Shown one piece after another: positions 1-7,938 of a stretch of 64,000 nucleotides of DNA. Below the pieces are notes generated by a model, which saw only the letters and a program-made list of their open reading frames with translations, had not been told where the DNA came from and ran no database searches. Position 1 is the first letter of the stretch; each line of letters starts with the position of its first letter. Location: NCBI RefSeq assembly GCF_910593845.1, contig NZ_CAJVAS010000034.1, positions 1 through 64,000 of the forward strand, written 5' to 3'. Source of the DNA: Paenibacillus solanacearum (lineage in GTDB: Bacteria; Bacillota; Bacilli; Paenibacillales; NBRC-103111). Made by a program: the position numbers and the translations under genes.

Positions 1-65
1 TTTAAAATTTCCAGTACAATCTGAGCCTTCTCTTCGGGTGTAAATCTCCGTCTAGTAGATGACAT
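1..65 (-). CDS. IS3-family transposase OrfA, N-terminal part (runs off window)
   Basis: Read on the minus strand, this gives a start codon and 21 codons beginning MSSTRRRFTPEEKAQIVLEI, the usual opening of IS3-family OrfA helix-turn-helix proteins. An AAAGGAG ribosome binding site lies just upstream (minus-strand sense), so this is the true 5' end of the gene. The rest of the element lies beyond the left edge. The family call rests only on this short N-terminus. Confidence 0.7.
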   Translation of the reverse strand, partial: MSSTRRRFTPEEKAQIVLEIL

Positions 66-107
66 ACAACTAAAGAACTCCTTTTTTGCTGTCTAGATTC
101 TATGTAG

Positions 108-242
108 CATTATAAAATAATTCTTAGCTCTGAGCATTCTGAATATAAATGGATGCATTTATCGGAATTAAGTGAGGTTCATCGATTACGGGCGTTAGAC
201 GCTATGGAATATGAAGGACAAGTAGCAAGTCGTGTTTTTTAA
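108..242 (+). pseudogene. NUDIX hydrolase C-terminal remnant
   Basis: An open frame without a start codon ends at a TAA. Its residues include SSEHSEYKWMHLSEL, which resembles the C-terminal EHxEYxW segment of NUDIX hydrolases. The upstream part, including the Nudix box, is missing where the IS3-type element begins, which suggests truncation by that element. The assignment rests on one short motif. Confidence 0.35.
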
Positions 243-310
243 TTGCCGTATAACAGATATACAACGTATTTGCGATTGCACTAAAACCAGCTAATAGTTT
301 GTCAACAAAT

Positions 311-339
311 AGCAGACCGCCGCGGCAGTCTGCTTTTTC
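311..339 (+). terminator. Rho-independent terminator
   Basis: A perfect 7-bp stem, AGCAGAC/GTCTGCT, with a GC-rich 10-nt loop is followed by TTTTT. It separates the remnants at the left edge from the MFS gene. Confidence 0.75.
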
Positions 340-495
340 ATTGAAGTAACTGGCATGTTAGTTAAAATATGAGGGTGGTGAATTACAATCTTCTGTAACA
401 ATACAAGAAACAATATGCTTCAAAATTATAATATGATATTAGTGTGTAAGTGTTTTCATAGTGATGTGATACGGTGCTCAGAACGGGGGATTGAA

Positions 496-1740
496 GTGAA
501 ACTCACCGACCATAAGGATTATATACGATTCTGGGTTGCCTCGACAACTTCGGACTTTGGCACCTATATTACCACGCTCGCTCTCCAAGTTCTGGTGGTG
601 GTTAACCTAAATGGCAACACAGTCGATGTGGGAAGGATTAATTCGTCTAGGTGGTTGCCGTACGTGTTGCTTGGATTAGTGGCGGGTGTACTTCTTGATC
701 GTGTTAGTCGCCGGCCTGTTTTGGTAGTGACCGATATTGGCCGTGGTGTGCTGCTTGCAATGATCTGCTTAATGACGGCATTCCATTTAATCAATATAGG
801 CTGGCTGATTATCATCATGATGCTTTTTGGGGCTATGTCGTTATTCAATGATGCTGCGTACCAGTCCTTCGTGCCTCAATTAGTGCCGAGAGGATTGTTG
901 ACGCGGGCTAATGCACGATTGGAACAGAGCGCAGCCGTGGCCCAAACCAGTGGCCCAGCTATCGCAGGTACATTAGTCTCTTTCATTGGTGCTCCGTTCG
1001 CGATCTTGATCGATGCGGTTTCTTATGTGTTTTCGGGACTGGTAATGGCTTCTATTAAGCATCAGCACATACGGGAAAAAGCATCGGACGAACGCCTGAG
1101 TGAACAAATAAAGGAAGGTTTGCGTTGGGTGTACCGGCACCGCTACCTTGGCACTTTGGCATTAAATACACACGCTTGGTTCTTATTCAACTGCATGATA
1201 AACACAGTGTTCGTAACCTTCGCCCTCACCGAGCTAGGTTTCAATACATCGACCCTGGGTCTGGTGATGACATTAGCCGGTATCGGTGCTGTAATTGGCA
1301 CTACGTTTTCTACCCGTGCTGCCCAGCGCTTTGGAATTGGACGAAGCATGGCTTTTTCGCGCATCCTGTACTGCCCAGCGGGCATATTAATGGTTCTTGC
1401 ACCATCAGCTAACCATGGTGTTCTTCTGACCGTCACATTACTCATGATCGGGTTCGGCCAATTCCTTTACGGTTTTGCTTTAGGAATTGAGGGCCCCCTT
1501 GAAATGGGATATCAACAATCTATCACACCAGCGCGTTTACAAGGGCGTATGAATGCCACTAAGCGGTCAATCAACCGAAGCATGATCGTCATTGGAGCAC
1601 CTTTAGGTGGAATAATTGCCGACGTGTTTGGATTCCGCACGGCGTTGTGGGTTGCCATTGCTGGGCTGGCTGTTGTCGGAGTTTGGTTCACTCTTTCACC
1701 AATGCGCGACGCTCAAATTGACGAAAATGTCTCTTCATGA
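496..1740 (+). CDS. MFS transporter, MFS_3 / EntS-Mef-like exporter
   Basis: This is a multi-helix membrane protein of about 414 residues with the major-facilitator pattern. The loop between helices 2 and 3 reads LDRVSRRPVLVVTD, and the RGLLTRANARLEQSAAVAQTSGPAIAG stretch is typical of MFS_3 efflux proteins (EntS, macrolide exporter Mef and relatives). I chose the GTG at 496 because GGGGG lies about 6 nt upstream and the protein then starts right before the first helix. An in-frame ATG exists at 415 but would add a cysteine-rich tail with no membrane character. The gene stands alone, with a terminator upstream. The substrate cannot be read from the sequence. Confidence 0.85.
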   Translation: MKLTDHKDYIRFWVASTTSDFGTYITTLALQVLVVVNLNGNTVDVGRINSSRWLPYVLLGLVAGVLLDRVSRRPVLVVTDIGRGVLLAMICLMTAFHLINIGWLIIIMMLFGAMSLFNDAAYQSFVPQLVPRGLLTRANARLEQSAAVAQTSGPAIAGTLVSFIGAPFAILIDAVSYVFSGLVMASIKHQHIREKASDERLSEQIKEGLRWVYRHRYLGTLALNTHAWFLFNCMINTVFVTFALTELGFNTSTLGLVMTLAGIGAVIGTTFSTRAAQRFGIGRSMAFSRILYCPAGILMVLAPSANHGVLLTVTLLMIGFGQFLYGFALGIEGPLEMGYQQSITPARLQGRMNATKRSINRSMIVIGAPLGGIIADVFGFRTALWVAIAGLAVVGVWFTLSPMRDAQIDENVSS

Positions 1741-1781
1741 TGGTGGATCGAGTCTTTCCACAGTTCACCTCATTGGTTACG

Positions 1782-1797
1782 CTAACGGGAACGTTAG
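1782..1797. repeat. CTAACG...CGTTAG mini-hairpin, copy 1
   Basis: CTAACGGGAACGTTAG is a small inverted repeat just after the MFS gene. Diverged copies lie at 22668-22683 and 50046-50061. Copies 1 and 3 also share the flanking GTTACG upstream and TAGTT downstream. It may be a weak terminator or a dispersed repeat. The rest of 1741-2069 has no recognisable gene, only a short open frame (1876-1950) of unknown nature. Confidence 0.4.
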
Positions 1798-1976
1798 TTG
1801 AATGACAACAAACAGCGGCAGTCTAAGACTTTATTTTCAACGGACATTGAAGCACCATGTTTCTGTCGCAGTGTCATGACACAGGTATATGTGCATAATC
1901 GCGAAGGATTTGATGTGTCGGTTCCGCTACAACTGAAAAAATGGTTGTAATCAAGAGGGACGTAGTTTAAAATAAA

Positions 1977-2010
1977 TATTAAAGAACATTGTTCTATATT
2001 AAAGAACATT
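1977..2010. promoter_or_regulatory. Direct-repeat operator candidate upstream of the first binding-protein operon
   Basis: The 14-mer TATTAAAGAACATT occurs at 1977-1990 and again at 1997-2010, exactly 20 bp (two helical turns) apart. The first copy also forms a palindrome, AGAAC-ATT-GTTCT. It ends 60 bp before the ATG at 2070. Spacing of this kind is typical of AraC-type activator sites, but no regulator gene lies next to this operon. Confidence 0.45.
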
Positions 2011-2069
2011 AATTGGTCGCAGCTTACTTTCGACCATCGAGTATGATTAAACAAACGGGGGACTATTCT

Positions 2070-3395
2070 ATGCGCAATAAAATAACAGCGGTTACATTTA
2101 CAGCGGGGATGGCTTTACTGCTGGCGTCCGGCTGCTCGAATTCTGGCGGCGGGACGAATTTGAACCAGGACAATGCTCCTGATACGTCGAGTAAGACCGG
2201 GCAGGAAACTAACGTCAAGCGCCCGGACGAGATTTTGATCCTGGCCGACATGCCTTCAGGAGATTTTGAAAGCAGATATGTCGCGGTACTGAGCAAAAAA
2301 TACCCAGGGCTTAAAATTACCCAGTTAACGACCAGCAAGGAGGTGACTCTCGCCAATTTAGTTACCGCGACGCCGTTTGATTTAATCGATTACTCGATTA
2401 CGAATTTGGAGACCATTATCGATTTGGGAATACCCGTAAATCTGGATCCGTTCGTTCAAAAATTTAAATCCGATTTGAATCGTTTCGAGCCGTCTGTGTT
2501 GAAAGATGTTCGTTCCTACTCCAATAAGGGCGAGCTGCTCTTAATGCCGTATCTCACGTCTCCGTTTGTCCTGCACTATAATAAGGACATCTTTGACAAA
2601 TTCGGAGTCGAATATCCGAAGGCCGGCAGCACCTGGGAAGATCTGATCGAGCTGTCCAAAAAAGTTTCCAGAACATCTGACGGTGTCGAATACCGGGGGC
2701 TTGTAGCAGGAACCTCGGTCAATCGGATCCAAACACAGCTTTCATTGCCGTTTGTAGATGCTGCAACCAGAAAATCGGCCGTGGGTGGCAACCCGGGCTG
2801 GCAGCGTTTATATCAAACGTTTCAGAGCATTTACAGCGTTCCCGGCAACCTTCCGGAGAAAGCTCAATATAGCGACGGCGCAACAGCGTTTATACAAACA
2901 AAAACATTGGCCATGTATCCGAATTTATTTGGCCTCGGAACTTTGCAGGCGATCGAGGGCGGCATTCGCGTAGGCATCACCACCTTTCCTGTATTTAAGG
3001 ACATCCAGAATTCGAGCACCGGTTTGTTTGCTTCAGGTTTGGCCGTATCCACCACTTCCAAAAATCAGGATTTTGCGTTTCAGGTCGCCGATTATTTCTC
3101 GTCGGAGGAGGCGCAGCTGCAGCTGGCTAAAACCGGCGTCGTTACGCCGCTCAAGAGCGAGGCTGTCCGCAGCAAGCTGTTCGAGGGGCACCCGGCGGTG
3201 AAGGATCTAGATCTGAGCGTCATTTACAAACTGCGAAATGCCGACCCTTACGCGAAAACGACATGGGACAAGAAGGCGCTCACAATCGTGCAAAGATATA
3301 TGCAGGATTTTGTTAGCGGCAAAGCTGACATGAATACTACGACAAGAAAAGTCGACGAAGAAATCAACAAGATGGTTCAGGAAAATATGAGATAG
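2070..3395 (+). CDS. Extracellular solute-binding lipoprotein (ABC family 1), orphan
   Basis: This is a lipoprotein of 441 residues. A hydrophobic signal ends in the lipobox LASGC, followed by a Gly/Ser/Asn-rich linker. The body has family-1 sugar-binding hallmarks: a YNKDIFDKFGVEYP segment, a TWEDL motif and the SSEEAQLQLAKTGVVTPL C-lobe motif. I chose the ATG at 2070 (GGGGGA 7 nt upstream) over an upstream in-frame start at 2013, which would bury the signal. It likely captures an oligosaccharide at the membrane, but no permease or ATPase gene is nearby. It is first in an apparent three-gene operon with the tail-spike-like protein (47 bp gap) and the esterase. It is clearly related to the proteins at 11706 and 60595. 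Confidence 0.88.
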   Translation: MRNKITAVTFTAGMALLLASGCSNSGGGTNLNQDNAPDTSSKTGQETNVKRPDEILILADMPSGDFESRYVAVLSKKYPGLKITQLTTSKEVTLANLVTATPFDLIDYSITNLETIIDLGIPVNLDPFVQKFKSDLNRFEPSVLKDVRSYSNKGELLLMPYLTSPFVLHYNKDIFDKFGVEYPKAGSTWEDLIELSKKVSRTSDGVEYRGLVAGTSVNRIQTQLSLPFVDAATRKSAVGGNPGWQRLYQTFQSIYSVPGNLPEKAQYSDGATAFIQTKTLAMYPNLFGLGTLQAIEGGIRVGITTFPVFKDIQNSSTGLFASGLAVSTTSKNQDFAFQVADYFSSEEAQLQLAKTGVVTPLKSEAVRSKLFEGHPAVKDLDLSVIYKLRNADPYAKTTWDKKALTIVQRYMQDFVSGKADMNTTTRKVDEEINKMVQENMR

Positions 3396-3442
3396 ATAGC
3401 ATGATTGTTCACCTATTCTTATAAAGTCGGGAGGCTAGGGCA

Positions 3443-5665
3443 ATGGATAAAGGTCGCAGAGAATTGATAAAATCATTGGGTGCTACAGGCGTTTTGGCTG
3501 TTTCGGCGGGGTTGATTCCCGTTTTATCCACTACAGAAGCCGCAGGAAACAGTCCGCACGATAAAATCGGCGAACTGTCCGATCTGAAAACAAAAGACAA
3601 ATCGAGCCTCGTAAGCAGTGTCAATGAGACGTGCGACAACATGGACGGCAGGGGAATCAATATTAAGTATCCTCCCGCCCCTTTGGTCGGCGCGAAGGTG
3701 GATGGAGTTACCGACGATACGCTGGCGATTCGGGCAATCCTTGCTTATGCAGAGCAAATGAACGCCAATCTTTTCATTCCCGGCATATCCGTCATTACGG
3801 GCGAGGTGGAAATCAAGAAAACGATGGTCGTTCAAGGCATAGGGCCGGGACGGGGATATACGAGCGCGGGAATCAAGGATTATGTCCAAAGGAGCGGCTT
3901 CCTCGTGAAAGGCGTGGGCGTCAAGCGAATCCGCACCCGCAGACTGCACCGATCCAGCGCTGCGGAACCGCAGGACGCGGCTTTGTCCGTAGCGATTAAC
4001 GTACAGGCGGAAAATGTCGTATTCAAAGATTTTTGCGTTTTCCTCGACTTCGATCGGCAGAACAATTCACCGAATCATTACGGCGCGGATTGGGATGTAG
4101 GTATTTTCGTCGGGTGCCGCACGCATTTCAAGCTCGAAAACATTCATGTGATGGGCTATTGGCGAGAAGCGAGCTATTACTACGACGTAACCCACGCAAC
4201 TAACCTGCAACGCTTCCAAGATCTGAACGGCAATCCTTACGATAATACATTCAATGTGAGCGGCGGCGATGGCTGCACGATGTTCAAGTGTATGGCCTGG
4301 GGCGGAAAATGGGGCATATTTGTTGCCGGTGCGATCAAGAGCGCAACCAATCCCAATTATTACGACGGATTATCGGGAGCGGTCGTGCCTGACTATCGGG
4401 GATCGTTCGGCTTCTCGGACTTTACTACATACTCCTGCTCCATTTATGGCACAGATCATCATTCCTTGTATAGAAGAAACAAGGCTACGGGCGATTACTT
4501 GAACGATCAGGCGGGAGGCGCCATGTATGTGGACGGTGCGGCGGCGAACGCAACAGATGCGGTGTGGGGGCACCGGCACGTTTCCACCCGCTTCGCTTCA
4601 TTCGAGCCTTATCGCGTCAGGCTGGACCGGGCGGCCAGAGTCCAGTTTTACGGCTGTCATATCGAGTACCGTTCGGGAAGCAACCGCAAAAATCAGGATG
4701 GCACGGCCGTGCTGTTCGAGAATACCGATACATATGGCTTTATCTCCGGTACGGCCAACACGGATCATGTCGTGCTGGTCGGGTATCCAGGAGGGGTGAT
4801 CGAGCCTGCCTTTATGCCGGCAAGTGTCAGGATCCATAATCTGTTTCCGTCGGGAACGACAAAGGGAAGCTCCACAACGGATTCGTTGACAGCGAAAGGC
4901 TTTTATGCCACCAGCGGCGAACTCGACCTGCGCTCTGCAGGGGCGGCCGATCCGATCCGGTTTCGATTCGGAAGCGAATCCAAGGTGCAGTTGAACAGTT
5001 CGGGTCTACTATTGATGAGCAGCTATACGAATCCCTCGATCTCGGCGGGCACAGGGGAACTGGATCTGCGTTCGGCGAATGGATCGCCGCTTCGATTCCG
5101 GCAAGGCAGCAGTTCGTTTGCCATGTTCGATGCGGCCAGTTGGAGAGCTGCGACCGACAATACGACTTCGCTCGGCAGCAGTGGAGCCAGATTCACACAA
5201 TTGTACGCCGCCACCGGCACGATCAACACATCCGACCGCAATGCCAAGCAGCAAATCAAGCCGATCGATGACATCGTATTGGATGCTTGGTCGGAAGTGA
5301 ATTATTCTCGATTCAAGTTTAACGACGCCGTCGATGAGAAAGGCGATAAAGCGCGGACCCACTTCGGCATCATCGCCCAGGGGATCGAGGAAGCGTTTGC
5401 CCGACACGGACTCAATGCATTCGAGTACGGGATTCTCGGATATGACAAGTGGGATGCGATCGAAGAGGAAGAAGAGGTGGCCGAAGCGGTCGTTGACAAA
5501 GAAACGGGCGAGACATGTACGACATACAGGAAGACGGGCAGGAAAAAGCGGATTCGCGAAGCCGGGGGCATGTACAGCATACGCCCCGACGAATGTTTAA
5601 TGCTGGAAGCGGCATTGATGCGCAGAGAGCTGCGGAGACTGAAAGGCGATTCGGTTAAAGCGTAG
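3443..5665 (+). CDS. Tat-exported pectate-lyase-fold / tail-spike-like protein with C-terminal Peptidase_S74 chaperone
   Basis: This protein has 740 residues. The N-terminus has a twin-arginine motif (GRRELIK) before a hydrophobic, Ala-rich signal, pointing to Tat export. Residues about 47-62 (DLKTKDKSSLVSSVNE) resemble a repeat seen in phage tail proteins. From about residue 76 a pectate-lyase-superfamily start (GAKVDGVTDDTLAIR) leads into a beta-helix. Tandem SGELDLRSA / GTGELDLRSA repeats follow near 490-545. The C-terminus from about 590 is a Peptidase_S74 intramolecular chaperone: TSDRNAK places Ser597 and Lys602 with the SxxxxK spacing of the self-cleaving dyad. Such domains normally trimerise phage spikes and then cut themselves off. 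No phage genes surround it. It probably acts as an extracellular polysaccharide-binding or -cleaving trimer; the substrate is unknown. Confidence 0.8.
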   Translation: MDKGRRELIKSLGATGVLAVSAGLIPVLSTTEAAGNSPHDKIGELSDLKTKDKSSLVSSVNETCDNMDGRGINIKYPPAPLVGAKVDGVTDDTLAIRAILAYAEQMNANLFIPGISVITGEVEIKKTMVVQGIGPGRGYTSAGIKDYVQRSGFLVKGVGVKRIRTRRLHRSSAAEPQDAALSVAINVQAENVVFKDFCVFLDFDRQNNSPNHYGADWDVGIFVGCRTHFKLENIHVMGYWREASYYYDVTHATNLQRFQDLNGNPYDNTFNVSGGDGCTMFKCMAWGGKWGIFVAGAIKSATNPNYYDGLSGAVVPDYRGSFGFSDFTTYSCSIYGTDHHSLYRRNKATGDYLNDQAGGAMYVDGAAANATDAVWGHRHVSTRFASFEPYRVRLDRAARVQFYGCHIEYRSGSNRKNQDGTAVLFENTDTYGFISGTANTDHVVLVGYPGGVIEPAFMPASVRIHNLFPSGTTKGSSTTDSLTAKGFYATSGELDLRSAGAADPIRFRFGSESKVQLNSSGLLLMSSYTNPSISAGTGELDLRSANGSPLRFRQGSSSFAMFDAASWRAATDNTTSLGSSGARFTQLYAATGTINTSDRNAKQQIKPIDDIVLDAWSEVNYSRFKFNDAVDEKGDKARTHFGIIAQGIEEAFARHGLNAFEYGILGYDKWDAIEEEEEVAEAVVDKETGETCTTYRKTGRKKRIREAGGMYSIRPDECLMLEAALMRRELRRLKGDSVKA

Positions 5666-5677
5666 GGAGGATGTAGA

Positions 5678-7702
5678 TTGGTTATGAATCTTTGCAGCAT
5701 GGATGACAGAGATGGCAAGCCGGTATGGTCGTTGATCAAGCCTTACGGCTCGAAAATGGATATTGTCGGAGAGCGGGGTCTGCTGTTCTCCGGCCAAACC
5801 GGACCTGCTTACGCCGGCCTGCTGTGCGGCGAGAGCATGAAAGAGGACGATTTCGTTTTCGAGACCTCCTTTCAAATCGACCGGCTGGGCGCAGTGTTAA
5901 AGCCGATGGTCATGATCATCCCGCGCACGATGAATTTTGAGCAAATGCATCATTACGCCATCCAGTATGTGCTCGATAAAGGCAGGCTCAAGTGGCGGCT
6001 GATCAATTCGGCCGCCCCCGCCGCCTTCAACAACGCCGCAGGAGCCGGACGCGAGATCCCTTACCTGCTGAGATGGGGGCAGACCTACACGGCGAGCATC
6101 CTGATTCGGAATACGGCGGAGACCCATGTTCATATTCAATTTTACCTGGATGACCCGGAAAACCCGGAAACAGGGAAGAAGCCGCTCATTGACTTCATCG
6201 ATCGATCCCCTTACCGCATTTTGAGAAATCGCGATGTCGGACCGCAGGTCGGAGCATCCGGATCTCCGGATGTTCAGCCTTCCGTTTTGTTCAGCGGAAT
6301 GAGGCTGCTGACGTTGGAACAATGGGACCGTCTGAAAAGCAAGCCGTCGATACGGCCTCAAGATGCTATCGCTACCAATTCTGTGAGAGCTGTCGCACGG
6401 GACAACGAGAACGCGGAGAAGCTGGCTTTACCGACGCTATTTTCGGATCACATGGTGCTGCAGCGAAGAAAGAGCATCCCGGTATGGGGGAAAGGCAAGG
6501 AAGGGGAACGGGTGTTCGTTAGTTTTGCGGGGCAGACTGCGGAGACGACTGTGCATAACGGAAAGTGGCTGCTGAAGCTCGATCCGGTCGAGGCCGGAGG
6601 ACCCTATGAAATGACCGTGCACAGCAAGGAGGAACAGATTACGCTGCGTGACGTGCTGGTCGGAGAGGTTTGGGTGCTGAGCGGCCAATCCAACATGGAG
6701 TTTTCGATGAAGCGCGTAGGCGATCCGGCGGATGTCGTTCAGGCGAATTATCCGCGCATTCGGTTATTCACTTCCAGGCTCAATATGTTCGAAGCGCCCC
6801 AATGGGATATTGCAGGCGGCGCTTGGACAGCCGCTACGCCCGAAATGGTGTCGGAGTTTCCGGCGGCAGGCTTTTATTTTGGCCTAGAGCTGCATCAAAA
6901 GCACCATGTGCCGATCGGACTCATAGCGACCGCCGTCGGCGGAACCGACATTCTCATGTGGATGAGCGGAGAGCTTGTCAAGGAGCTGAGCCTCATCTCG
7001 CCGGTTCACCGCCAGCGCCCGAATTATCTTTACAATGCACGCATTGCGCCGCTTCAGCCATTTGCCATTGCGGGAGTTGCCTGGTGGCAGGGTGAACATA
7101 ACGCATCGAATAAAGACAAACATTACAGCCTGCTGTTTTCCTCGATGATCAACGACTGGAGGAAGAGATGGGGGCAGGGTGACTTCCCATTTCTGTATGT
7201 GCAGCTTTCGAGCTATAATGACGTCGACTTTCCTGCTTTACGGGATGAACAATTGATGACGTTGACCCTGACGAAAAATACGGGCATGGCGGTGACGATG
7301 GATAACGGGGAAATAACGGATATTCATCCGCGCAATAAAAAGGAGGCAGGGTACCGCTTGTCTCTGATGGCCGATGCGCTCGCGTATGGCAAGCCCGTCG
7401 AATATATGGGGCCGATATATAAAGACATGGTGATTAAAGGAAACCGTGCGTTCATCCGATTCGAGCATATCGGCAGCGGCCTTATGGTTAAAGGAGAAAA
7501 GTTGAAGGGTTTTACGATCAGCGGGTCCGATCATGCTTTTGTCGATGCGGATGTATGGATAGAAGGCGACGAGGTTGTCGTTTTTCACGAAACGATTACG
7601 GACCCGGTCGCGGTTCGCTATGCTTACGAAGGTTATCCGGAGGCCAATCTTTTCAACAGGGAAGGGCTTCCCGCGAGCCCGTTTCGAACGGACCGGTCAT
7701 GA
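5678..7702 (+). CDS. Sialate O-acetylesterase-like SGNH esterase with N-terminal LamG-like region
   Basis: This protein has 674 residues and starts at TTG 5678 with AGGGAGG 7 nt upstream (an ATG at 5684 is the alternative). Residues about 1-230 look like a jelly-roll (LamG / 3-keto-disaccharide-hydrolase-like) domain. From about 247 (LPTLFSDHMVLQR) it follows sialate O-acetylesterases (SASA). The nucleophile motif GQSNM places Ser338, and DIHPRNK places Asp548 and His550 of the triad. It would remove O-acetyl groups from glycans. No signal peptide is visible, unlike its two exported neighbours, so it may act on imported products. It lies 12 nt after the tail-spike gene, clearly in the same operon. 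Confidence 0.82.
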   Translation: MVMNLCSMDDRDGKPVWSLIKPYGSKMDIVGERGLLFSGQTGPAYAGLLCGESMKEDDFVFETSFQIDRLGAVLKPMVMIIPRTMNFEQMHHYAIQYVLDKGRLKWRLINSAAPAAFNNAAGAGREIPYLLRWGQTYTASILIRNTAETHVHIQFYLDDPENPETGKKPLIDFIDRSPYRILRNRDVGPQVGASGSPDVQPSVLFSGMRLLTLEQWDRLKSKPSIRPQDAIATNSVRAVARDNENAEKLALPTLFSDHMVLQRRKSIPVWGKGKEGERVFVSFAGQTAETTVHNGKWLLKLDPVEAGGPYEMTVHSKEEQITLRDVLVGEVWVLSGQSNMEFSMKRVGDPADVVQANYPRIRLFTSRLNMFEAPQWDIAGGAWTAATPEMVSEFPAAGFYFGLELHQKHHVPIGLIATAVGGTDILMWMSGELVKELSLISPVHRQRPNYLYNARIAPLQPFAIAGVAWWQGEHNASNKDKHYSLLFSSMINDWRKRWGQGDFPFLYVQLSSYNDVDFPALRDEQLMTLTLTKNTGMAVTMDNGEITDIHPRNKKEAGYRLSLMADALAYGKPVEYMGPIYKDMVIKGNRAFIRFEHIGSGLMVKGEKLKGFTISGSDHAFVDADVWIEGDEVVVFHETITDPVAVRYAYEGYPEANLFNREGLPASPFRTDRS

Positions 7703-7938
7703 GGTGCCGCCGCCGCTCACATTGATTTGGTGTACTTCAGCAAAAATGTTCAGCCCCCGGCGCCGAGAGCTCCCGGCCTGCGTCAACATGAGCCAAATTT
7801 TCGACAATATGTTCATCCCCATACCTCCGTAAAATATTTTCTCATCGCATCGAACCGATCGCATCGTTTCTTCGTTTACTTCGGTGTAAGCAGTTTTCAC
7901 CGGAAAGCCGTATAAACGAATAAGGAGGATTCGACGCG

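Noticed and set aside
3443..5665. Prophage
   Set aside because: The tail-spike-like protein has a Tat export signal, and its neighbours are a binding lipoprotein and an esterase. No capsid, terminase, holin or integrase gene is present.
3524..7588. Many long antisense open frames opposite the tail-spike and esterase genes
   Set aside because: They are shadows of GC-rich codon usage, lack ribosome binding sites and known motifs, and overlap strongly supported genes.
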